A stretch of 64,000 nt of DNA, from positions 1,178,001 through 1,242,000 of the forward strand of contig NW_019028980.1 in the NCBI RefSeq assembly GCF_002105155.1. Direction: 5' to 3'. The stretch's first letter is position 1, and every line of letters begins with the position of its first letter. The stretch is from Lobosporangium transversale. Lineage: Eukaryota > Mortierellomycota > Mortierellomycetes > Mortierellales > Mortierellaceae. Positions 20,516 through 32,900 of this stretch are shown in pieces. The translations under genes were made by a program, and so were the position numbers. Under the pieces are notes generated by a model. It was not told where the DNA came from. It did no database searches and saw nothing but the letters and a program-made list of their open reading frames with translations.

Positions 20516-23500
20516 TCAGCTAATGCCAGTATGGACAGATCGAGCAGAAGCTGTTTTGGTGCCTTTAAATGGTTCAAATGGTTCAAACATCTCTACAAAT
20601 TGACCAAGACCCATACATTTGTAGGCATAGTCAAAGCACCTCCAGACTCTTGCTAAGCGATCGCCTCGGCAAGTGTCTGCAACATTGTGTGTGTTTAAGA
20701 ATGGATCCATCACGCACAAGAAAGGCTCAGTGCCAAAATGCTCTGGTGGATGTAAACGACCATTGAAGTCATTGATGCTGACTGTTGTAGTGACCCTATT
20801 ATGGTTATCTGCAACCAAATATGTGCCAAAAGAGGAGATACCAGGTACAGGTACAGCTCCAGAAGGCTTGCCATCATTGGCGTCAAGATCTTGAAAATAC
20901 GCTGACTCTGATGGACTGAGCCATACTTTTCGTTTGAGATCATACACAGACTTGGTACTAGAGGATCCTATAATAAATGGTGTATGGCCCTGAGACTTAT
21001 GGCGACCTAATGAGCGTCGTTCTTGGAATTTCCCATCGGCAGCCGAGACCTCCATGGTCCGGTAATCGAACTTGCGCGTAAAGTATTCAAAGAACTCAAA
21101 AAGTAACTGAGGGACTGTTTTCTTGTTGCGGAGTCCGTATGATTCATACAAATCTACTCGAGTATCGAACGAGCAATCAAAAGTCTGACTGTCCTCAACG
21201 ACATGAACTGGTGGACAAACCCCATTGGCGGTGTTTGCAGCTTGATACTTCCCAAATGTTGGAGGAGGTTCGCGATGTTGGCCCTTTTGGTCGTATATAC
21301 GCGGCTGACATGACTTGCTCTGTAAACGTGGTAAGATGGCATTCTTTTGCTCTTGGAAAAAGACAATGGCCATCAGAATATAAGCATAAGAAGGGAGATA
21401 GCCCGAGGCACCATCCAAGATACCATGACATCGAGCAAAGTGTTTGAGTATATACAAAAACTTGCCAAGTCTTGGATCAATGGAAATATAGGCCCGGATC
21501 AGTTGGGAGTTGTGGACTCCAAGTGGTCTTTGAATATTCATGTCACAACAGATGTTTGTCAAAGGATCCCTAAATTTCAAGATTGGCACTTTGGCATCTG
21601 TAATTGCCTTGACATCTTCCATCCCTTGCCGGTGGAGGAAATTAACAAAGAAGAGGACATTGGCATGTGGAGCGTCTGGATAGTAGTTGTTCGAGTAGAT
21701 GCAAATGTCAATATCGCTAGAAGCGTTTCCAAGGTCAGTCGTGTAGGATCTATGGAGAGATGATTACAAAGATGAGAATGAAGGCTTGCGCGATTGACAA
21801 ACACTTGAGCACCATAATTTCTTGATCGCCTATCAAGTCGTTATAATCTGTAATGAATTATTTACCCGAATGGTCGCAGTTCAAGCTCTAGGTGCGGATA
21901 TTCGCTATCAAACATCGTCTGTAATCGCTTAAGTAGCCCTATTCGTTTTTTCATGGATTTTTTACTAGGTAAAAGACCCTTCAAGCAAGCGTCGTCAAAA
22001 AAATGTAAAAGAAAACAATTAGGGTGGACATGAAGTTATTTGGTGGTTTCCTTTCAGTTACACGAATACTTACAGAGTGTAACGCATCAACTCTGGCATC
22101 CATTTCCTTCTCCACGCGGGAGGGAAATATCCATAGTGGCAGAGTCAGGTTGATACCTTGCCAATCAAAAAAGAGTGTATCTTTGGGAATGGATAGTCGG
22201 ACAGGAACTCGCTCAGCTTGTTGCCTCAATCTTTCTTTTTCCTTCTCCTCCTCCTTCTCCTTTTCCTTCTTTTTCTCCTTCTCCTTCTTCATCTTAGCCT
22301 CAAATCGTTTCTTGGCGAATTCTACTCCATGAAGACCTGCCTTCTGCTGTTTAATCTGATTCGCTACTCGCTCTTCTTCAGTTATTATTTGCTTGTACTT
22401 TTGGATAGCTTTGTCCCTCATACTCTGCGCTGTAGCCAGGGCTTTTGTGGCTTCAACGATGGCTGGCACGCAGGTTGGATCAAAGGGTTTCACTGACTTC
22501 TTAGTTGTACTCCGTACATAGGTGAATCCTAAAGCGTGTTCTTTCTTCTCCTCGTTCTGCTCATCTCGCATCATTGTGATCTCTCCATTATACTGATCCC
22601 TTGCTGTATTAATCGCCTGGAGCATGGTCTCTCTTGCAGCGCTATATGCAATATCCGCTTTGTTTTTCGTGACTTCAGTGATTTTTTTTTGAGAAATGAT
22701 AGATTTGTGCTGTTTCCACAGCTCTGCAAGGCATTTTTCGTAGCCCATCAAGTCCTTGATGTACCTCTTTCTTTCATTACTCTCCTCTGAGCCGATAACC
22801 GATTGCGTCTTCGCCTTTTGCCGCGCCTGATTGGCCTCCTTCTCTCTAGCGACACACTCGGTATATTTATTCTCTTTGGCAAGTCGCTCTGCCTTTTGCT
22901 TTTCCTCAGTAAGCGCTTTTATTTCCAGCTTCTTCTTGGCAATCCTCTCAGCTTCTGCTTTCTCTTTGGCGATGCGCTCGGCTTCTGCTTTTGCCTTAGC
23001 AGCCCTTTCGGCTTCTATTTTCTCTTTAGCAATCCTCTCTGCTTCTGCTTTCGCCTTGGCAATCTTCTCTGCTTCTGCTTTCGCCTTGGCAATCTTCTCT
23101 GCTTCTGCTTTCGCCTTGGCAATCCTCTCAGCTTCTGCTTTCTCTTTGGCGATGCGCTCGGCTTCTGCTTTTGCCTTAGCAGCCCTTTCGGCTTCTAATT
23201 TCTCCTTAGCAATCCACTCTGCTTCTGCTTTCGCCTTGGCAATCTTCTCTGCTTCTGCTTTCGCCTTGGCAATCCTCTCAGCTTCTGCTTTCTGCCTGGC
23301 GATCCACTCTGCTTCTGCTTTCTCCCTAGCAAGCTTCTCGGATTCCGCTTTCTGCCTGGCGATTCGCTCGGTTTCAGCTTTTGCCTTAGCAGCCCTTTCG
23401 GCTTCCAATTCCTCCTTAGCAGTCCTCTCTGCTTCTGCTTTCTGCCTGGCGGTTCGCTCGGCTTCTGCTTTCTCTTTGGCCATCCGCTCGGCTACTGCTT

Positions 23501-25963
23501 TCTCCCTGACAATTCTCTCAGCTTCTGCTTTCTCCTTGGCGGCCTGCTCAGCTACTCTCTCCTTAGCAATCCACTCGGCCACTGCTCTCTCTCTGGCAAT
23601 TCGTTTAGCTTCGGTTTCCATCTTGGCAAGCCGTTCGGCTTTTGCTTCCTTCTTCGCGACCCGTTCGGCCTCTGCTCTCTCCCTAGCTATCCATTCAGCC
23701 ACTACTTTCTCTCTGGCAATCCGCTCGGCCACTGCTTTCTCTCTAACGGTCTGCCCAGTTTCTGTTTTTCCCTTGGCAGCCCCCTCTGCTCCTGCTTTCT
23801 CTCTGACGATGCTGTCAACCTCAGATGTTCGCTCGTGCTCTTTCTTTTTTTCTCCTTCCCCCTCCTTCAGCGATTTCAGCATTCCCAACCCTTCCTGCTT
23901 CTGCTGATGTATGCGCCTTGTTCCTTCCTTTTCATCCTCGGTGCTATATTCCTTCAAGTCTGGAAAGCTTAGATCCACATCTTCATCATGGTCATTACTT
24001 GAGATGCTCCCCTCATCTGCAGAATAGAATACATCATCGCTTTCGCTGCTGTCGTCATCCCTGCTATACTTCTCATAATTGTCATCACTGCTATATCCCT
24101 CATAATCGTCATCACTACTATAACTCACATAATCGTCGTCATAAACTCCAAATACTTTTGCCGCATAAGGATCAAGCTTGTCTTTCCAGTCGTCATTATA
24201 AGCGTACATGGTTTCTGTGATCCCGCGTGTGAGCCGGTGGCCTTGCTGGATGAGGAAAGCCCGCTTTTCCTCGATGGAGGTTTCATCCATGACCCTTAAT
24301 AGCTTCTTGGCTTCTTCCACGCTCAATTCGTCATAGTCTACAACAAGCCTCCTTAGAACCCAACTCAACACAGGCATAAGAGGCTGAGAGCTGTTCCAAT
24401 ATGCTCCAATTAAGCTTCGAATACCCTTGCGATATTCTAACACTCTGCTATTCTTCCTTATGTCGATTTGCGAACCCTCTGGTCCGACATTTTTAATATG
24501 CACAAGACGTACATATATGTCCAAGAAAAAGTCGAGTTCATGGTACTTATCAATTACATCCTGAATGCGAGCCCTATCACGAGCTAGCTTTTGCATTGCC
24601 TTCTTTTGCTCCTTTGGTGTCTGTGGTAATTCATTAATATGGCTCTTGCTCTTTTTGTTGTTTCTGCCATTTTCTCTAGAAGCTTTCTGCCTCGCATACT
24701 CAACTGCTTCTCGGATTGCGACTTGGCTCCTATTGAAATCTTGGGAAAAACGACAGACCATCATCAACCGAACATTCAATAATGCTGCTTCCTCTTCTTG
24801 TTTCCTGGCTTCCGAAATACATCGCTGTCGAGCCTGTTCTAGCTTTTGGGGCCGCTCGGCTTCCTGTGCATTGAAAGTATCTATAGCAATTGACAACAAC
24901 TGGTTACGAAGGGGATTGCATTCATGTACCCCTATTATATCTTTGCTCTGGGTGAGTTCAGATTGCATCTCTTGCTTTATACGGATATGTGTTTCTTATA
25001 AGCATATGGCCATGCACCGATACCTTTTTCCTGTGCTGGCTTGGATGATGACACTGGTAATGGTGAAGAAGGTAAAGTGGAAGCAGGTTGCATTGCGGAT
25101 GGAGTGTTTAAAGTGATTGATGCTGTTTCTGCTGATTTTGCCGTCTCTGCTGGCATTGATGCTGATGTTGATGTTGATGATGGTAGAGTTGAAGTAACAT
25201 GGTTGCATGTCATACATTTTACAGTGTTCGGAACTGCAGTTGATGATTTAGATTTCTCATCCAGTTTCCACTTCTTGATCAAATCTGCATTATACTTGCT
25301 CGTGTACTTCTCAACTCCCACCATATCATTGCTCATCAGCACAGAACCACCACCTGATCCTTGATGGTACCATATAAACTTGCGACAGCCATCAACAATA
25401 ACCGAGAATCGATCCTGGAACTCTGGTCTGATCTTTGCATATTGTTGTTGGAAGTGCTTATGATCCTCTGGGGTCAGTTCAGGCAATGTGCAAGTAACAT
25501 TGTTGACTTTGATCTCTTTAGTGAACAGTCGGTTCACTCGCCACTCGTCCTTCAAATAACGATAGACATTTTCAGGCGATAAAGCATACGGAGCGGTGGC
25601 AACAAACATTTGACAGAACTCTGGAGTGTCTTTGGGTTGTCCCTGTGGCTCTGGTTGATACCTTTCGCCCCTCGTCTTCCTCGCTTCTGCTTCGGACCCG
25701 GCATTGTACTCTGCCATGAATGAAGCCGCTAGCGAGGTTGATCGCAATAGAAGTTGAAGAGGTACTACAGCTGAAGCGCCTGAGCTCGTTCCCAGTCTAG
25801 CTGCAAGTTCATAGAGGAATATTTCGAATAGAAACTCTGAAAAGTGCTCATCATTCCTGGTTCGTTGCATTGCTTCAAGGAAACTGCCCTGCGACTTATA
25901 ATCCCCTCGCTCCTCTTGCTCCCTGCCGCTAGGGCGGTGCCCCTGATACCATGGCTCGTTCAT
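20516..25963 (-). CDS. Giant Cid1/TUTase-like nucleotidyltransferase, copy B
   Basis: Paralogue of copy A with the same four-exon layout: 25024-25963, 22074-24970, 21866-21978 and 20516-21749 (1,727 residues). Exons 3 (113 nt) and 4 (1234 nt), the 53-nt first intron and the 116-nt third intron have exactly the same lengths as in A. The catalytic block reads FGSYTTDLGNASSDIDI (Asp1329, Asp1331), with the third Asp at 1386 in ICCDMNI, so the active site looks intact. It lacks the N-terminal Glu/Gln/Lys repeat of A and starts MNEPWYQGHRPSGREQ. Its charged helix is much longer (about 30 ten-residue units). Substitutions versus A are scattered (for example GRRRKALPTF vs GQHREPPPTF) with no frame break, suggesting both genes are under selection. 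Confidence 0.88.
22905..23800. repeat. 30-bp repeats encoding the charged helix, copy B
   Basis: About 30 units of a 30-bp repeat (plus strand ttctgctttcgccttggcaa and variants) specify EAERIAKAKA-like decapeptides. Blocks of three to four units are themselves duplicated: 22940-23060 resembles 23120-23240. This indicates recent unequal exchange. Confidence 0.9.
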
Positions 25964-26455
25964 AATGGGTAGATGGGTTAATCAATGACAATCGAAGAAA
26001 AAAAAAAGAAAAAAGCCCTTTGCTCTTCACTTCTTCCTCCTATCTGCCTTGAATTGCTTTTTTTTTCTTTTTGCTATAGATTATAAATTTAAATAGCAAT
26101 AATGGCGGTATTTACAGCATTGAATAAAAAATTAAATTATATGGAGTAAAATAAAATATAATAAATAACAAGAATTCATTTGTTAAAAGGTTTTCTTTTG
26201 CATTCTTACCAGCTCGCAAATGAAAAGTTTAATGATGTGATGTCCAGTATGCAATGCCCAGGTAATACCCATGCAATCAAGTCAACGCGAATCAAGCTAC
26301 TGTGTAAGAAAGAGAATGAGAGGAATCAGTCTGCCCTACACAGCACTGAAATAAATAGAGCTGCTTTTACTTCGCCTTTATTGTTTACATGGCTCAAACA
26401 TTGCCCCCTGTGGGCAGAAATCTTATTGGCTGAGGTAAATAATATGCATCCTTTT
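25964..26455. other. Nucleotidyltransferase B upstream region and SNF2 3' flank
   Basis: A/T-rich, no gene recognised. The left half differs from the equivalent region before copy A; the right part (from about 26276) is shared with 18340-18517. Confidence 0.55.
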
Positions 26456-27337
26456 TTATTCTCCCCTTTTTGGTCCATAGTGGCGCTCCAAAACACTTCT
26501 AAAAGTAGCACCAACCAGTGGGCCGGATGAAGATGTGGTAAGAGAGCTTGTCGAAGGAGGCTGAGGCGTCGATGGTGGGGGTCGTATCTGTGAGAGCGCT
26601 TCATATTCTGCAGGGGTCATGCGTCTTGACACACTGCCACTGTTGTGATCACTTGTAACATTCGGACTATTTGTGTCCTTGTTGGTCATCGGACTTGACC
26701 CGTTAGACATTTGGGAGGGATTGGGACTGGGCATATACGTATTAGAGGTGCTAGAAGTATATAAACCTTCATGGTTGGCGGCGTTGGGGCCAGTGGGATC
26801 CAAGGCTCTAAAAGGGGTCCATGGATTTGCTTCAAGGGGTGTAGTTGCTGCTATAGGTGATGCTGTTTTGGGCATATGGATCGACCTGATTGGTGAAGCA
26901 GCACCAATTGTCCCTGCCCGTGGAGACCCTGCTGCTTTTGCAGCTGATGTAGACCCCAAAGTCGCCTGTCGAATCCGTGCAGCTTCAAATGCCTCCGACT
27001 GCATCTTGGCCATCTCTTCTTGCCGGACCTTGATCAACTGGTCCCATTGTTCCTTGGATGACGGTTCTGAAAATTCTCGCTGTTGAGGTCTTAGCTCTAA
27101 ACCTATTGCTTGTGTTGCAGGCTGTGGTTGGGTAGCAGCAGAGGCCATAGCGCTCTGGCGCTGTCGCTGCGCTAATATTGCTTCAGAAGCCTGCAATAAT
27201 GCAGACACTCGCATATGGGCTATTGGGCTGTTTGGATTAGTTGGTACAGGTTGGGCTGCTTGCTGCTGCCAGTGGTGTCCTGGTTGGTTCGAAGCAGCTT
27301 GTGGCTGTGACAGTGACTGACTTACGGATGTCATTGC

Positions 27338-27371
<34 letters not shown>

Positions 27372-28631
27372 GCGCTTGTCTGCGGGGCTGGGCGCGTAGT
27401 GGGTACCTCGAACCCTCCGATACGTCGCTTCTCTTCTTCAATCATATTAGCAATCTCAAGCATGTCTGCCTCTGTCAAGTCTGATACCTCCTCACGAACG
27501 AGTTCACTCTGTGGTATGACCCTCGTTAGTATGTCGCGGTTGCTAGTATAAAAGAAGGTGGTTGATCAGTGTCAGTTGGGGCCGTTGAAGATTAACAGTG
27601 CTTCAAAAGCAACGCAAGGTTATTTGAACTTTAGTAAAAATGTTGCTTACTTTTCAATGACTTTGCGCATGACCGGGTCCTCCATGTCAGGCTTTGCAAA
27701 CAATGCTTCAATATTCTCTTCTGTAGCCCAGATAGGCGTAGTAGAGGGTGGTGGCTGGAAATACTGCTTCATCTCTAGCTTTGTATAGCCTTTAATAGGA
27801 TTCTTCTTGTCCACCACTCTATTCGATAAGCCTAACTTGTGGAGATTCGTCTTGTACAGTTTCTCTTCCCAGGTTCCGAATGTCTGGAGACGATACACGA
27901 ACACCTTACGTGTCTGGCCATATCTGAACGCGCGAGCAATTGCTTGCTCATCGTTACTTGGATTCCAGCCGACATCGAATATCACCACGCGACTTGCAGC
28001 CACCAGGTTGATTCCTTGAGAACCAGCCTTACAGATGCCAATTTCGAATAAAATAAATAATGCCAACAGGTTCTTGTTAACATGTCGATATGTCTTTTAT
28101 ATATATTTTTTACAAAAAAAAAAATGGTCTTACCCCAGACGAAATAAGGAAAAGATCAAGCTCATCTGAATCATTGAATTCATTGATCATATCTTGGCGA
28201 TCCTATAAAGAACAAAAGAGACCATCAGCTACCGGACATAATTTTGCCCGAGTACTAACACACGATAGGACTCAAATCGGTACATGTATATAGTAGCTTA
28301 CCGTATGCTTTGTATCACCATCAAGCTTAAGAGATTTGAAATTCATTTCTGAGGCAGTATATTCAATGAAGTCTGACGATTGACGAGAGTACGGTCAATA
28401 GCCAAAAAGAAGAACGACACTGTTAACAAGGAATAAATTATAATAAAGCATTTATACTTCAAAATATGTGAAACCATACCGAGTGTAGGTATGCTACGCG
28501 TGAAAACGAGAACTTTTTCCTTCAAGACCTTGCACTCAGTTAAGATGTCCATGAGGATCTTGATCTTGTATCCATGTGAAATATCAGTAACATCTAGTTG
28601 GTTACAAATATTAAACAGTGGTTAGTTTTTT

Positions 28632-28671
<40 letters not shown>

Positions 28672-29486
28672 CTCTGAACCAGCTAATAGCATACTCCTCT
28701 CCCAAATGATATTTCCACTCCAGTCACTTGAGGTAATTTCTTTGTTCTGGCTAATGTACACGGACAAGAATGTAAGAAGAAGGTTAAGAAACAATCAATG
28801 GTAGGGATGTCTTCTACAAAAGAGGAGATGGGAGTGGACATACCTTAGGGCACGCTCCATTTGGTTCTCAGCCTCAATATCCTCACTGTCGTCAATGACC
28901 ACCGGAACTCCCTTTACTCCAGTAGATGGCACAGAAGTATTTGATTCAGTAGCGCCGCTATTCGCACTTGCATTGGCCTTGGCAAGCTTGTCCTTTTGTT
29001 TTTTCATAGCAGCCAATGATGCCTAGCAATTGGATTTTTAACGTTATGAAACCGTACCAAGAAATTACATAAATTAACTCGAAGTGTTTCATTAATAATT
29101 GTTGTCGCCGCCGTTTACCTTGAATGCTGCTGGATGGTTGCATATGGTGAGAAGAATATGACCGTTTCCGAGGACACCACCATCCCATTGGTCATTCTTA
29201 AAGATTGTTGCGATAAAAGACTAGACAAAACAAATCGGTCAATTCGAAATACACATATCAGAATCTAACCAATTCGAATCATATATGAGTAAAATGACAA
29301 GTTTTTGCTTACTGTATACAAGAAATACTGCATCTTGCTCAATTTACATGAAACAACAAACTCGGTTTTCTTAGGAAGCGACGCTCTCAGTACAGATTGA
29401 TCTCTCCTATTATTATAATACCGTGATTCAGAATAGTTGCCACACCATGTCAATCATTATGTCCAAAGTAAAATTCCTTGATTTAG

Positions 29487-29518
<32 letters not shown>

Positions 29519-29936
29519 AGAAAGAAAGAACATACCTAAACACGAAATGTTTGATTAACTCAGCAAGAACATTGAGTTTTTTCGCAGAGATCTAGCAAGA
29601 TTTAACGTTATTAAACAAAAGAAAAGCCGAAGTGTTCAGTAGTCTAGGGTGGTTATATGAGGTCCCATTTTAAAAAAACAGTAATAAAAAAAGGGACAGA
29701 GAGAATGAGAGACTGACCTTTTTTTCCACAGAGGTACTGTCAGGATATAGACCATTATTGATTGGCCGGATATAGTTATGACGGAATGTCGAAATATCGC
29801 CCAAAAACTTTGGTCGAATGAAATCGACCATACACCAGTACTCTTCTAATCGATTTTGAAGCGGGTATCCCGTAAGGATAATTCTAGAAGTGCTCTTTAC
29901 ATTCTTGATGGTGGCAGCGATTTTGGCCTAGTTTTT

Positions 29937-29967
<31 letters not shown>

Positions 29968-32900
29968 CGGATTAATCTTTCACAGAGCCAGGTCATCCTT
30001 TGATCGATAATGGATTCACTCCAGATTAAAGCAATTTGACTTACAGTCGAGGTTTTGATCGCGTGCCCTTCATCTGCAATGATAAGTGATGAGCCCTGAA
30101 GTATTAGCTGCTTGTATCGTTCGGCGACTTCAGGGCTTACTCCAGCTCCAGAACACAAGTCGCGGAATTTTTGGTAACCTAAAAGGAGTACACCTCCTTC
30201 CTTGTGCCACTCCTCAAGACATGCAATTCGACTAGTGTAGGTCCTAACTTTGAGTGCTGCAGCATTCCAAGGAGATTAGAAAAGTTAGAATGCTATAGAT
30301 TAAACCGTAATAAGTTGTACTGCTGACACGTCCCTTTGCTCAAAAGGGTTAATAAACTTACGCAGCTTATGGATCTTGATAATAGACTCGTCACCTTCCG
30401 TGATCCACTTTTTGAATTCATACTCCCAATTTGAGAGTAAAATAGGTGGCATCAATAGTAGGATTCGACCCTCCTATGAATGATCATATCAAGCTTAGAT
30501 TACATCAATAACAATATACACCCTTCACTTCATATTAAATAGAAAAGACTATAAGTAATTCGCCTTGCTCGCCCTATTACCTCGAGTTTCTTAGGAACAT
30601 CCTTGTTCCCCTGGTGGATTTCCCTTAACAATACATAAAGGAAAGCAATAACTTGAAAGGTCTTGCCAAGACCCATGGCATGAGCAAGGATGCATCCGCC
30701 ATCGAACATCACAACGTTCTTCCACATGAATCTCACTCCCTCGATCTGGTGGGGTTTAAGCTTTCGCGCTAGGAACCCCGGAATAGCCACGGGATGCTCT
30801 GTTTTCTTATGCCCAGGATTTATAAGAACCTCGTCTTTCTCAAGCGATCCGTTCGTTCCACGAATTTTGGCTCTCATTTCTTGATCTGCAATACGCTTCT
30901 TTAGCTCTGATTCATTTTTAAGTGCATCATTCCTGAGCCTTAGGACGTCGGGTGCCTCTTCTCGCATCACCTGAACAGTCCTACGCTTAGGAACGGACTT
31001 GACTTGCTTGTCGTCCTCACCAGAAAGAGCCGAACCATCATCTGATGAATCACCAAACCGGTTCCGAATGATTCGGCCTCGCTTCTTGGTTTGGCGTTGT
31101 GGAATTGTTAGCGGTTCAGTCGCCATATCCTCACCGCTGTCAATGCTTCTTTTGGATGAGTTCGATTGATTAGTTGCTCCTCGGGCTTTTCGAGCCAACT
31201 TGGGGTCCTTACTATGGGAATCAGACAATGAGAGATCCTGATCTTCTGATCTATTCCTCATCGAATGGTTCTTTGAAGGGGCGACACTAGGCTGCCGATC
31301 TACAGCCACTGTGTCATCTTCACTTGAATCGCTCTGAATAGTGATTACTTCAGATTGGGCCGTGCCCTTGTCAACCACAGCCGAGACCTTCTTCAATTCA
31401 TCCTTTTGGTATTCCTCCATTCTTGTTTCCTTTTCTTCCTGTTCCGCCATCGATTTATTAACTGAAGCCTTGGCGACCTTAGTGGCCTTAGTAGCTTTAA
31501 CAGCTTTAATTGCCTCCATCTTAGCACGCAGCAAGCCTTGTTTCTTGACCATCCTCTTCTCCTTGCACTCACGAGCTCTCTGTTCACGGCGCTCGGCTTT
31601 TTTCTGTCGTTCCTCTTCAGCCTGTCGCAATGCCGCTTCTCTTGCCTTCTTACGATATTCCTTAGTGGTGTTACCTTCGTCCTTCCAAGCCAAGAAGTCT
31701 TTGAAAGAAATGGTATCCCCGCAATCCAACTCAATCCATTCAGTATATTCCTGCCAGGCTGATAAATAAGTCCCACGATGATTGAGTCTTTTTCTGCAAA
31801 AGAAGTAAAATCAAATAAATAAATAAAAAATTAATTATCTTCTTCACAGTATCTATAATCTGAAGCATCAAATAAAATAGTAGTGAGTAATCCTCAATAA
31901 CTCACCCGCGGCTCACATCCTTTCGAATTAAACGCAACTCCCTTATGAGCGCATCGTCATCCCTCAAGGTATTTCTCCAGGTAGGATAACGCATCTCACG
32001 ATATACTGATGATTTCGGGATGTCCTCTTCCTTTTCATCTGTAGGTGACTCCTCCGGCTCTTCTGAATTTAATGACGCATCAGAATTCAACTCCAGGTCG
32101 TTGTCCATTTCTTCATCGTGATAACTGATATCTCCAGCAGATATGTCCGAAATCGTTTGCGGCAAGGTGTCTGAAGCCCCATCATGCATCTCGATGTCTT
32201 CATCTATAATCCTAAGTCCATCAAGAGATCCATCGCTCTGGATTTGGTCCATTCCCTTAGAGTTTAGAGTTTGGCCTTCTTTTAGCGTTGTCTCTGTTTG
32301 TGACGATGCGCCTTGACCTGTTGGGCGTCTTACTTCCTTGAGCTGATCATTTGGATCTTCTAGACCCTCCTTGGGTGAATTTAAAGACGATGTTGAGGTA
32401 GTGGGCGTCATGTCCTCTCTGTCTTCTTTAGCTTTTTTGCCATTCTCAGGCTTTGCTTTTGGTTCTCCTTTTTCCCTCTGCTTATTCTTTTTGCGTCGAA
32501 AATCTTTTGCCAGATTATCAATACCATCCTGTATATCGACATTAAGCTCAGAGTCGTCAATGAACTGTCGATCAAGCTCCTTCTGCCGTCGTTCCTCTGC
32601 AGCCATAATCTCTTCATCGGTGTCATCCTTTCCGGAATTCTGAATATACTCTCGATGTCCGGTTGAGTCTGAACTCTGAATAGTTGGGGATGGTGAGCCT
32701 GCTCTGGGATGTGGCGGGTCCTTACTTGATATTACCTCAATATCGTGCTTTGTCCCATCTTCTGCTCCTACCAGAGATGGTAATGGCCCCTGAATAAGGT
32801 CCAGTTTCCATTGCCACGCCCATAATTCATCCAACGTCCGATCCATGGCTTTGCACGCTTTATGAATTTCATTCGCATTCTTATAAGTAGTATCCATAAA

